From positions 62,001 through 126,000 of the forward strand of contig NZ_PHHA01000020.1 in assembly GCF_002795425.1 (NCBI RefSeq): a stretch of 64,000 nt of DNA, given 5' to 3'. The translations under genes and the position numbers were made by a program. The first letter of the stretch is position 1; each line of letters starts with the position of its first letter. Below, in pieces: positions 1 through 7,409 of the stretch. The DNA comes from Conservatibacter flavescens (GTDB lineage Bacteria; Pseudomonadota; Gammaproteobacteria; Enterobacterales; Pasteurellaceae). The notes under the pieces are model-generated. The model did no database searches, was not told the DNA's origin, and was given only the letters and a program-made list of their open reading frames with translations.

Positions 1-707
1 TAACGACTTCAGGGCAGCGATTGTTTGATCAAACGTTCTATAACATTGAAGCCCTGCTGGAAGCAGAGCGCAATGTTAAAAGCGATTTGCAAAATTTACA
101 TGGTAAATTGCGTTTATCATTACCTCCTAACTTTGAATTTTGGGGAGAATTGATCATTGCTTTTCAACAGGCTTATCCGAATATTGATGTGAGTTGCCAT
201 TATACGGATATGTTATTGGATTTAACCCAAGACCAAATCGATGTTGCGTTACGCATTGGTGAACTTTATACCGATAAAGTGCGAGCAAAGAAGTGTCCGA
301 ATATTCGACATTATTTGTATGCAAGCCCCGAGTTTATCGAGCGGTTTGGTACGCCCAGTGCGCCCAACGCTTTAGCAGAATATGCATTAGCAGGTTGGCA
401 TTTTAGTCGTAGTATGGCAAATTTTTGGCATTTAGCAGATGAAAAATTTGTACCCGAATTAAGGTTTTCTGCGAATAATTTTAATGTGTTATGTGACTAT
501 GCTTTAGCCGGAATGGCGATTACTGAACTCCCTGAGTTTATTGCAAGACCTCATCTTGAGTCCGGACGATTAGTGAAGATATTCGCAGAGTACCCGCTAC
601 TCGATCTCAATGTACACCTAATCTATGCGGCTCATCGTCACCCTTCAACCATTGTGCGAGCTTATTTGGCTTTTTGTGAGAGTTGGCTACAAACGCGATT
701 TAAATAA
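1..707 (+). CDS. LysR-family transcriptional regulator, 5' end cut off by window
   Basis: The reading frame is open from base 3, so the start lies upstream of the window; the visible 234 residues begin T-T-S-G-Q-R-L-F-D, which matches the end of the LysR helix-turn-helix linker (usual LTxxGxxLY). The rest is a type 2 periplasmic-binding-protein-like effector domain, with features such as DQIDVALRIGEL and a C-terminal LIYAAHRHPS segment typical of this family (HxxHPS-like ending). A TTG at 21 could be mistaken for a start, but the homology runs through it. The family binds DNA as tetramers and responds to a small ligand; the target genes are not visible here. The family call is firm; the specific function is unknown. 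Confidence 0.85.
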   Translation, partial: TTSGQRLFDQTFYNIEALLEAERNVKSDLQNLHGKLRLSLPPNFEFWGELIIAFQQAYPNIDVSCHYTDMLLDLTQDQIDVALRIGELYTDKVRAKKCPNIRHYLYASPEFIERFGTPSAPNALAEYALAGWHFSRSMANFWHLADEKFVPELRFSANNFNVLCDYALAGMAITELPEFIARPHLESGRLVKIFAEYPLLDLNVHLIYAAHRHPSTIVRAYLAFCESWLQTRFK

Positions 708-712
708 AGTAA

Positions 713-749
713 AAGGACTGAAACCCATTGAATATGGGAAACAGTCCTT
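713..749 (-). terminator. Hairpin downstream of gpmA, probable intrinsic terminator
   Basis: An inverted repeat pairs AAGGACTG (713-720) with CAGTCCTT (742-749). A second CCCAT/ATGGG stem lies inside a symmetric AAA/AAA internal loop. Read on the minus strand the stem is followed by a T-rich tract (TTTTACTTTATTT), as expected for an intrinsic terminator of gpmA. It may also help end the LysR transcript on the plus strand, where no T-run follows. Confidence 0.6.
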
Positions 750-805
750 AATGTAATCGTCTAACTTTCTCGAGTCAGATCAATGATTATCCCTTCGATA
801 TTGAA

Positions 806-1489
806 TTAAAGATAAAATTTCTCAACGAAGTTTAATTTATCATCAAGTTTTAAGACTAATGGTTGACCAGTTGGGATTTCAAAATCCATGATGTCAGCAT
901 CAGAAATACCGATAATATGTTTCGCAAGTGCGCGAAGTGAGTTTCCGTGAGCTGTGACTAATACGCGTTTGCCAGATAGCAATGCTGGAGCAATTTGATC
1001 TTCCCAGAATGGTAATACACGCTCAAGCGTGATTTTGAGGTTCTCAGCATTTGGTACGACATCTTTTGGTAAATCAGCATAACGGCGATCGTTATGTGCA
1101 GAATTTGGATCAGCTGGGTCTAAGTCTGGCGGTGAAATATCATAAGAACGGCGCCAAATATGTACTTGTTCATCACCATATTGCTCCGCAGTCGCTTTTT
1201 TATCTAAACCTTGTAATGCGCCATAGTGACGTTCATTTAAACGCCAATTTTTGACTTGTGGAATCCATAATTGATTTGATTCTTCTAAAACAATATTACA
1301 CGTTTTAATTGCACGAGTGAGTACTGAAGTGAAAGCAATATCAAATTCATAACCCGCATCTAATAATTTTTTACCTGCAGCTTTGGCTTCTTCAATCCCA
1401 CGTTCTGTTAAATTGACATCGCGCCAACCGGTGAATAAGTTCTTTGCATTCCATTCACTGAAACCGTGACGAATAAAAACTAATTCCAT
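806..1489 (-). CDS. gpmA: 2,3-bisphosphoglycerate-dependent phosphoglycerate mutase
   Basis: Interconverts 3- and 2-phosphoglycerate in glycolysis and gluconeogenesis in the cytoplasm. The 227-residue protein opens with the histidine-phosphatase motif RHGFSEWN, whose His8 is the phospho-acceptor. It also carries the LNERHYGAL segment (about residue 84) and the second catalytic histidine in [10 protein letters not shown] near residue 180. It is shorter than the E. coli enzyme (about 250), as in other Pasteurellaceae. It stands alone on the minus strand, with a divergent promoter region shared with envC. The start ATG has GGAGAAAATC just upstream. Confident. Confidence 0.97.
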   Translation of the reverse strand: MELVFIRHGFSEWNAKNLFTGWRDVNLTERGIEEAKAAGKKLLDAGYEFDIAFTSVLTRAIKTCNIVLEESNQLWIPQVKNWRLNERHYGALQGLDKKATAEQYGDEQVHIWRRSYDISPPDLDPADPNSAHNDRRYADLPKDVVPNAENLKITLERVLPFWEDQIAPALLSGKRVLVTAHGNSLRALAKHIIGISDADIMDFEIPTGQPLVLKLDDKLNFVEKFYL

Positions 1490-1645
1490 GATTTTCTCCT
1501 ATGAGTTAAACAATAAAATATTATGTTCTTTATAACAAAATTTGCTTCTTTTTGAAAGTCACGTTTGTGTAATTACTGATCTTTCGCAAAATTTGGAAAA
1601 AAATGATATATTGCATTTTTATTCTTTGGGTAGGAAAGCATTGCG

Positions 1646-2872
1646 ATGTTATTGTCATTTTATCAAAAAAAATTTCAGATATTGACCGCACTTTCGGGCG
1701 TATTACTTTGTGTCTTGCCGAGTGCGCATGCCAATGATCTGTCAAAAATACAGCAGCAAATAAAGCAAACAGAACAACAAATTGCGCAACAAAAACGCGA
1801 ACAAAGCAAATTGCAGTCTACATTAAAAACCCAAGAAAACCGTATCAATAATGTCATCAATGATCTGCGCAAAACGGAAGCTGAAATTCGTGAAAGTAAT
1901 AAAATTATCGCAGAGACAGATAAGCAAATTACTCAATTAGAAAAGCAAGAAAAAGCCCAAAAAGAGAAATTGGCTAAACAGTTGGATTCAGCTTATCGTG
2001 CGAATAATAACCCTGCTTTGTTAGAACAGTTGTTATCGGAAGAGGCTAAAAATGCCGAGCGAATGAAAGTGTATTATGCCCATATGAATAAAGCACGGCT
2101 AGCATTAATTGATGATTTGAAAAAAACACAAGAACAATTAGCCCAAAACAAAGCCTTTATTCAAGAGCAACAAAAAGCACAACAAGCGCAGTTGAATGAA
2201 CAAAAAAAACAACAGCGTGAATTACAAAGCGCGAAAAATGAACGAGAAAAAACCTTAAATCAAATTAATCGCACTTTGCAAAAAGATGAAAACCGTTTGG
2301 CGACATTACGAGCGAATGAAAACGCATTACGCCAAGAGATTCAACGGGCTGAACGCGCTGCACGTGAACAAGAAAAACGTGAGCGAGAAGCGTATGCGCA
2401 GAAAAAAGCCAATGAGGAAAAGAAAAATAATCGTCCTTATCAACCCACTGCTCAAGAACAGCAATTATTACGCACTGCTGGTGGTTTAGGTCAACCTCGT
2501 AAACAATATCGTTATCCCGTGTCAGGTAAAATCCTTAATAGTTATGGTTCAACTCAGGCGGGAGAAGTGCGCTGGAAAGGTATCGTAATAGGTGCCAGTG
2601 CCGGCACTCCTGTCAGTGCCATTGCCGATGGACGAGTTATTTTGGCAAGCTGGCTACAAGGCTATGGCTTAGTGGTGGCCATTGAACATGGTAAAGGTGA
2701 TATTAGTTTATATGGCTATAACCAATCTGTTGCGGTACGTGTTGGAAACTTAGTTCGAGCAGGGCAAAAAATTGCTGAAGTGGGTAATAGTGGGGGGCAG
2801 GGGCGTTCTTCTCTGTTTTTCCAAATTACACGACAAGGGAATCCAGTCAATCCGGTAGGTTGGTTAAAATGA
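1646..2872 (+). CDS. envC: Murein hydrolase activator EnvC
   Basis: Periplasmic activator of the amidases that split septal peptidoglycan at division. The 408-residue protein has a signal peptide (cleavage likely after SAHA, residue about 29), a long Lys/Gln/Glu-rich coiled coil (about 30-265) and a C-terminal LytM/M23-like domain (about 285-405). The LytM fold is recognisable (GTPVSAIADGRV, LFFQI), but the zinc-binding HxH is replaced by a YGYN segment, so it should be catalytically dead, as in E. coli EnvC. The stop overlaps the start of the next gene (ATGA), as in the usual envC-yibQ pair. A USS lies in the signal peptide (1685-1693). Confidence 0.95.
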   Translation: MLLSFYQKKFQILTALSGVLLCVLPSAHANDLSKIQQQIKQTEQQIAQQKREQSKLQSTLKTQENRINNVINDLRKTEAEIRESNKIIAETDKQITQLEKQEKAQKEKLAKQLDSAYRANNNPALLEQLLSEEAKNAERMKVYYAHMNKARLALIDDLKKTQEQLAQNKAFIQEQQKAQQAQLNEQKKQQRELQSAKNEREKTLNQINRTLQKDENRLATLRANENALRQEIQRAERAAREQEKREREAYAQKKANEEKKNNRPYQPTAQEQQLLRTAGGLGQPRKQYRYPVSGKILNSYGSTQAGEVRWKGIVIGASAGTPVSAIADGRVILASWLQGYGLVVAIEHGKGDISLYGYNQSVAVRVGNLVRAGQKIAEVGNSGGQGRSSLFFQITRQGNPVNPVGWLK

Positions 2873-3714
2873 TGAAGATATGTGGAAAAAGTGCGGTTAA
2901 AAATAGTCTTTTTTTCACCGCACTTATACTGACAAGCCTATCGGCTTATGGGAATAAACTGGCTATTGTGATTGATGATATTGGTTATCGTCAGAAAGAA
3001 GATAGTGCTATTTATTCTTTATCAAAAGAAATTTCTGTTGCGATTATTCCCTCTGCGCCTTATGCCAAGCAACGCAATCAACAAGCTAAGCAACAGGGAC
3101 GAGATGTTCTCATTCATTTGCCGATGCAGGCGAAAAACGGTATGAAATTGGAAGAAGGGGGAATTTATTTGGGCATGAGCCAGCTTGAAGTTGATCAGCG
3201 AGTGGATCGAGCAAAGCAGATTGTGTCTTATGCAATAGGATTGAATAATCATACGGGCAGTGCTGCGACAGCGGATACCCCCTTAATGGAAAAATTGATG
3301 GTTGCGTTACAGCGTCAACATCTCTTCTTTTTGGATAGCCGTACCATAGGCAGCAGTGTGGCAGGTAAAATTGCGAAGCAGCGCGGGATAAGTGCATTAG
3401 ATCGCCATATTTTCCTCGATGATAGTGATAAATTTGCTGATGTTCAAACCCAATTTCAGCGCGCTATTCAGTATGCTCGTAGACACGGGACTGCTATCGT
3501 CATTGGTCACCCACGACCAAATACCGTTGCAGTTTTGCAAGCGGGACTTCGACATTTGCCTAAAGATATTCAACTGGTGAGCATAGGGAGTTTATGGCGT
3601 AAAGAAAAAGTGGTACCGCCACAGCCATTTATTTTATTGTTTAGTGATCAACCGGCACCAACCTCAGTTCCACCATTTGATCATGTACCGAGTTTGCGTG
3701 GAATGCCTCAATAA
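2869..3714 (+). CDS. yibQ: Divergent polysaccharide deacetylase family protein, YibQ-like
   Basis: An exported protein of the DUF610/divergent polysaccharide deacetylase family, usually downstream of envC; its precise role is not established. I chose ATG 2869, which overlaps the envC stop by four bases, giving 281 residues; ATG 2872 is equally possible and the in-frame TTG 2860 is less likely. A signal peptide (about residues 1-28) ends in SLSAYG. The mature part starts KLAIVIDDIGYR, the conserved DD motif of the family, and later shows IHLPMQAK and NNHTGSAATAD, close to the family NHMGS signature. The signal peptide is partly encoded by an inverted pair of uptake signals. Confidence 0.85.
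   Translation: MMKICGKSAVKNSLFFTALILTSLSAYGNKLAIVIDDIGYRQKEDSAIYSLSKEISVAIIPSAPYAKQRNQQAKQQGRDVLIHLPMQAKNGMKLEEGGIYLGMSQLEVDQRVDRAKQIVSYAIGLNNHTGSAATADTPLMEKLMVALQRQHLFFLDSRTIGSSVAGKIAKQRGISALDRHIFLDDSDKFADVQTQFQRAIQYARRHGTAIVIGHPRPNTVAVLQAGLRHLPKDIQLVSIGSLWRKEKVVPPQPFILLFSDQPAPTSVPPFDHVPSLRGMPQ
2889..2925. repeat. Inverted pair of uptake signal sequences inside yibQ
   Basis: AAGTGCGGT (2889-2897) and its complement ACCGCACTT (2917-2925) flank a T-rich loop. They could form a hairpin just after the envC stop, as USS pairs often do at gene ends in Pasteurellaceae. Here the pair lies inside the signal-peptide coding sequence of yibQ. Confidence 0.85.
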
Positions 3715-3726
3715 AGAGAGAAAAAT

Positions 3727-4212
3727 ATGGCAAAATCTAATTATATTACTCGAGCAGGTTGGAATGCTTTAGATCAAGAATTAAAGTATTTATGGAAAGA
3801 AGAGCGCCCTAAAGTGACCCAAGCGGTTTCTGATGCAGCGGCATTAGGCGATCGTAGTGAAAACGCAGAATATATTTATGGCAAGCGCCGCTTACGTGAA
3901 ATTGATCGACGCGTTCGTTTTTTAATGAAACGTTTGGAAGTGTTGCAGATTGTGGATTATCACCCCCGCCAAGAAGGCAAGGTCTTTTTTGGCGCATGGG
4001 TAGAAGTGGAAAATGACGAGGGAGAATGTAAACAATATCGTATTGTGGGCGGTGATGAATTTGATCCCGGCAAAAATTGGATTTCTGTGGATTCTCCAGT
4101 TGCGCGCGCACTCATTGGTAAACAAATTGATGATGAAGTTAAAGTGCATACTCCATCAGGTTTAGCTTCTTTGTACATTAATCGGATTTGGTATGAGAAG
4201 CCGACGGAGTAA
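3727..4212 (+). CDS. greB: Transcription elongation factor GreB
   Basis: Binds the secondary channel of RNA polymerase and stimulates cleavage of backtracked transcripts. At 161 residues it has the normal length. The N-terminal coiled coil carries the acidic tip in ALGDRSENAEYIYGKRRL, where GreB has E-Y-I-Y-G-K, which separates it from GreA. The C-terminal FKBP-like domain contains VGGDEFDPGKNWISVDSP. The start has AGAGAGAAAAAT upstream and lies 12 bases after yibQ, so it may be cotranscribed. Confidence 0.97.
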   Translation: MAKSNYITRAGWNALDQELKYLWKEERPKVTQAVSDAAALGDRSENAEYIYGKRRLREIDRRVRFLMKRLEVLQIVDYHPRQEGKVFFGAWVEVENDEGECKQYRIVGGDEFDPGKNWISVDSPVARALIGKQIDDEVKVHTPSGLASLYINRIWYEKPTE

Positions 4213-4254
4213 GTTTTCTGCTTAATGAATATAACGTTTAATCGAGAGGGACGA

Positions 4255-4686
4255 TTATAGCACCCGCAATAAAACCGGTTTATAGGCCGGTTTTTTATTA
4301 AGTTGTTTGCTGTAATAACGTACTGCAATAAAGGCAATCGCCGTAGTCATGAAAATTATCATGGCGCGCACGAGTTCATTATCAAAAATCCCATCAGTGA
4401 GGAATGTTGTGGCTAAAAGTGTCAATAATGGAACGATATACATTAAAAGTGCGGTGATAATTAAGGATTTTTCTTCCAAGCCTATTTGCACTCTTTGCCC
4501 GACTTTAAGTGGCATAAGGCTTTCCACAGATAAAAGGTGATTGCCTTTTTCTCCAGTTAATTCTGATAAAACGGAGGTGCCACACCCCTTACGCGCCACA
4601 CAGCTCCCACAAGCTGATTGGGTTTGGCATTGTACGGTAGCGACACCTTTTTCGTAAGCCACTACAACGGCAGTTTCTGTTAACAT
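4255..4686 (-). CDS. rseC: SoxR-reducing system / sigma-E regulatory protein RseC
   Basis: Inner-membrane protein of the rpoE operon. In E. coli it modulates the sigma-E response and has been linked to SoxR reduction. The 143-residue protein has a cysteine cluster (CQTQSACGSCVARKGCG, about residues 19-35) of the RseC_MucC type, followed by two membrane segments (about 75-95 and 105-125). It is the last gene of rpoE-rseA-rseB-rseC, 8 bases after rseB. Its 3' coding end contains the greB terminator hairpin on the opposite strand. Confidence 0.93.
   Translation of the reverse strand: MLTETAVVVAYEKGVATVQCQTQSACGSCVARKGCGTSVLSELTGEKGNHLLSVESLMPLKVGQRVQIGLEEKSLIITALLMYIVPLLTLLATTFLTDGIFDNELVRAMIIFMTTAIAFIAVRYYSKQLNKKPAYKPVLLRVL
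4271..4294 (+). terminator. greB intrinsic terminator inside the rseC coding end
   Basis: AAAACCGG (4271-4278) pairs with CCGGTTTT (4287-4294) and is followed on the plus strand by further T residues (TTTTTTATT). It lies about 60 bases after the greB stop and inside the last codons of the convergent rseC gene. Confidence 0.8.
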
Positions 4687-4694
4687 ATAGCCTC

Positions 4695-5642
4695 TTATTT
4701 AAATTGTATATCTTGAACAATACGTTTTGCTGTGGTGAGTGGTATTTGCCCGATTAACGTAATCTCTTTTTTATTAATGGTTTCACTGTAAATAGTATGT
4801 GAACCTTGTTTCCAAACCGTTTCGTGATTGTCTGGTAATGGAGAGTCTGACACATAGAGGCTAAATGAAAATAAACCATCGGTATATAATTGACTATCAA
4901 TATATTGGTTATTGATTTTTTCTCGTGTGGCTTTCAGTTGGGTAAACCCTTGTGGTAGCCAACTTGGTGTCCAATTGATGACATTTTTGTCTATAACTTG
5001 CGCAGAATGCTGAACCAAAGGAGGTAAATGCGCGAAAGCCAGATAATTTGTAAATGTTTGAGGTTCGGTATTTAACTGGATATTGACTACGCGAAATTGT
5101 TCTAGGAGATTGCCATCGCGATCTAACATATCACTACGTAATAATAATTGTGTTTCTTCGTCAATAAATACGACATATTGATAACGAAAATTGTCTTTGG
5201 GCTGAATACGAATAGTTTGCGCCACTCGATTGGCGATACGGTTACGCCCTAAATCAATGAACTCATAGTGCTTTGTGAGATCTGAGATATTTACACGCAA
5301 TATGTTTGGCAATTGATCGACAATATGGTTGGATTCAATTGAAAAAGGTGGATAGTTATTGGCAAAATAACTCACAATATCACCCCGTTGGACGATTTCT
5401 TGCGGGCTATTGTCTAAATTTAAAAGTTGCGCATAGACTGTATCTTCATCAAATACATGTCGATAACGTAAAGATAACGTGTCTATTGGCCCTAGCGTGA
5501 TAAAGGTCATATCATAGTTAAGTTGCTGATTGGATTTAACCATGTTAGTGACCCATTGCTGTGGGCTCAGCTCTGTAGCAGATAGCGATGATACGGAAAA
5601 AAGTAATAAAAGCGCGGTAAGTTTTGGAAAAATTTTTAGCAT
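4695..5642 (-). CDS. rseB: Sigma-E factor regulatory protein RseB
   Basis: Periplasmic protein that binds the RseA periplasmic domain, shields it from DegS, and senses lipopolysaccharide. It has the MucB/RseB architecture: an N-terminal lipoprotein-like domain (after the signal peptide to about residue 200) and a smaller C-terminal domain (about 215-315). I prefer the ATG at 5642 (315 residues) because it gives a clean signal peptide (MLKIFPKLTALLLLFS, cleavage near SLSA). An upstream ATG at 5675 has a better AGG-containing Shine-Dalgarno and would add 11 residues. Third gene of the sigma-E operon. Confidence 0.93.
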   Translation of the reverse strand: MLKIFPKLTALLLLFSVSSLSATELSPQQWVTNMVKSNQQLNYDMTFITLGPIDTLSLRYRHVFDEDTVYAQLLNLDNSPQEIVQRGDIVSYFANNYPPFSIESNHIVDQLPNILRVNISDLTKHYEFIDLGRNRIANRVAQTIRIQPKDNFRYQYVVFIDEETQLLLRSDMLDRDGNLLEQFRVVNIQLNTEPQTFTNYLAFAHLPPLVQHSAQVIDKNVINWTPSWLPQGFTQLKATREKINNQYIDSQLYTDGLFSFSLYVSDSPLPDNHETVWKQGSHTIYSETINKKEITLIGQIPLTTAKRIVQDIQFK

Positions 5643-5701
5643 GGTAAATTTTTGTTCTAAGAAAAAGGCGAACATCGTTCGCCTGTTAGTCGATAATAAG
5701 A

Positions 5702-6253
5702 TTATTTTTTATCCATGTGCATGCGACGTTGCAACTCGTAATCTTGCAGCATAGCTTCAATGCGTTTATTTTTTTGTTCAACTTCTTCGTTGGTGACAAC
5801 ATCTTTTGTTGGTGCGTTATAACTCACTGCTTGAACATTATTGGTAAACGGCAAGGTTTGTAAAACAGGTTTATCGCTATCAGCAGTCAAACCTTGTTCA
5901 GTATTATTAAAAGACTGTACGCCGATAACCGCGACTAAGCAAACGCCAGCAGCAACCGCGACTTGTGTAACAGGCATTAACCAAGAACGTAATTTTTGCA
6001 TAAATGGAGATTTTTCGGCTTCCTCCATTGTTGGCTGATTTTCATATCCCACTTCAGCAGCAATAAGATTTTCCATTTTTGCAGTAAAATCAGCGCCTAA
6101 AAAAATATCTTGGCTTTCTTGGCGCATAACGGTACGAATGACATGTAAATTCGCCCAACTTCTCTGTAAATCTTCATCTTTGCAAAGCGCATCAGTCAGT
6201 TTGTTATCGACGTTCTCGCCGTCAATATAGGCTGAAAGTAACTCTTTTTGCAT
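5702..6253 (-). CDS. rseA: Anti-sigma-E factor RseA
   Basis: Single-pass inner-membrane protein whose cytoplasmic N-domain holds RpoE inactive until DegS and RseP cleave it. The 183-residue protein starts MQKELLSAYIDGE, typical of the RseA N-domain, has a cytoplasmic region with WANLHVIRTVMR, one membrane helix (about residues 94-113) and a periplasmic tail. Second gene of the operon, 33 bases after rpoE. The RseP protease that would cut it is encoded at 49.6 kb in this window. Confidence 0.95.
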   Translation of the reverse strand: MQKELLSAYIDGENVDNKLTDALCKDEDLQRSWANLHVIRTVMRQESQDIFLGADFTAKMENLIAAEVGYENQPTMEEAEKSPFMQKLRSWLMPVTQVAVAAGVCLVAVIGVQSFNNTEQGLTADSDKPVLQTLPFTNNVQAVSYNAPTKDVVTNEEVEQKNKRIEAMLQDYELQRRMHMDKK

Positions 6254-6286
6254 TTTAATACCCCAACGTTTTTCGTTTGAACTTGG

Positions 6287-6862
6287 TTAACGCTGCATAA
6301 GCGGACTAATTTTGGCTTCAATAATTTCGCGCGCTCGGAAAATTCGTGAACGTACTGTCCCTACTGGACAATCCATTATTTCAGCAATTTCTTCATAGCT
6401 CATACCTTCGATTTCTCGTAAGGTAATTGCTGTTTTTAATTCTTCCTGCAAGTTTTCAATGGTACTAAACACAACCTTTTTCAACTCAGCAGATAACATT
6501 AAATTTTCAGGTGTCTCTACATCCCGTAAATGTGTACCAGCCTCATACGTTTCCGCTTCCTCGGCTAAAATGTCTTCATTCGGAGGACGACGACCTTGAG
6601 CGGTTAAATAATTTTTTGCAGTATTCACCGCGATTCTATAAAGCCATGTGTAGAAAGCGCTGTCGCCGCGAAAAGAATCTAAAGAGCGATAAGCTTTAAT
6701 AAACGATTCTTGTACCACATCGGGAATATCATTCGGCGACACATAACGGGTTAATAGCCCAGCCAATTTATTCTGATATCGAGACACCAACAAATTAAAG
6801 GCTTTTTTATCTCCTTGCTGTACTCTTTCTACCAAAGCTTGATCTGTTAGTTGTTCACTCAT
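6287..6862 (-). CDS. rpoE: RNA polymerase sigma factor RpoE (sigma-E)
   Basis: ECF sigma factor of the envelope-stress response. At 191 residues it matches the family length. Region 2 contains DIPDVVQESFIKAYRSLDSF and TWLYRIAVNTAKNYL; region 4 contains LREIEGMSYEEIAEIMDCPVG followed by TVRSRIFRARE. First gene of rpoE-rseABC. A sigma-E-type promoter about 70-95 bases upstream indicates autoregulation. Confidence 0.98.
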   Translation of the reverse strand: MSEQLTDQALVERVQQGDKKAFNLLVSRYQNKLAGLLTRYVSPNDIPDVVQESFIKAYRSLDSFRGDSAFYTWLYRIAVNTAKNYLTAQGRRPPNEDILAEEAETYEAGTHLRDVETPENLMLSAELKKVVFSTIENLQEELKTAITLREIEGMSYEEIAEIMDCPVGTVRSRIFRAREIIEAKISPLMQR

Positions 6863-6930
6863 GTAAAGTGAATCTCCCTACATTTGATTTCACTTCTAAC
6901 CGTAGCAAGACAGCAAGCCTGTATATGAGG

Positions 6931-6957
6931 TTAGAGTGAAGAAACGAAAAAAAGTTC
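6931..6957 (-). promoter_or_regulatory. Sigma-E promoter of rpoE (autoregulatory)
   Basis: On the minus strand TGAACTT (-35 core GAACTT at 6952-6957) is separated by 16 bases from TCTAA (-10, 6931-6935) and followed by CC. This closely matches the sigma-E consensus and the layout of the autoregulated rpoE promoter of E. coli. The predicted leader before the rpoE ATG is roughly 60 nucleotides. Confidence 0.8.
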
Positions 6958-6977
6958 AATCTTTTTTGTAAAGATTG
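6957..6977 (-). terminator. sdhE intrinsic terminator overlapping the rpoE -35 box
   Basis: Read on the minus strand, CAATCTTT (6970-6977) pairs with AAAGATTG (6957-6964) around a five-base loop. It is followed by AACTTTTTTT, a T-tract that is the same DNA as the rpoE -35 element and its spacer. Confidence 0.75.
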
Positions 6978-6984
6978 GGCAATG

Positions 6985-7230
6985 CTATTTTAGTGTATTT
7001 TGAATATGGGTGATCATCGTGCGTAATTCAAGGTCTTGAGGCTCAGAGCCTTTAAATAACCAAGAAAAAAGTTCAAGATCTGAACAGGCGAGTAGACGAA
7101 TAAAAGCTTGTTTTTGCTGCTCTGTTAGGGATTCAAAATGCTGTTGATAAAAAGGCATAATAACGTTATCCAGCTCCAGCATGCCGCGTCGGCAATCCCA
7201 TTCAATGCGTAATTTATTATATTTGCTCAT
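6985..7230 (-). CDS. sdhE: FAD assembly factor SdhE (CptB/YgfY family)
   Basis: Small chaperone that promotes covalent flavinylation of the flavoprotein subunit of succinate dehydrogenase or fumarate reductase. The 81-residue protein has the family RGMLELD motif (about residues 15-21, RGxxE) and the helical-bundle pattern of the Sdh5 family. In Pasteurellaceae the client is probably fumarate reductase FrdA, although no frd genes are in this window. It lies upstream of the rpoE operon but is separated from it by a terminator and the sigma-E promoter. Confidence 0.9.
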   Translation of the reverse strand: MSKYNKLRIEWDCRRGMLELDNVIMPFYQQHFESLTEQQKQAFIRLLACSDLELFSWLFKGSEPQDLELRTMITHIQNTLK

Positions 7231-7409
7231 TTTTCACCCTAACTTATCCATATGTGCAATATTTTAACATAAAAATTTGAGCCTTCTGCTTAAAACCAGT
7301 ATGCTATTTAAAATTTTTTATCCCCTGCTGTGAAACGTGAGGGGAATAAACTCTGTCATCGGGCCAAATTAACGCCGTAAACAATATAACTAATGAAACG
7401 AAGTATCTT

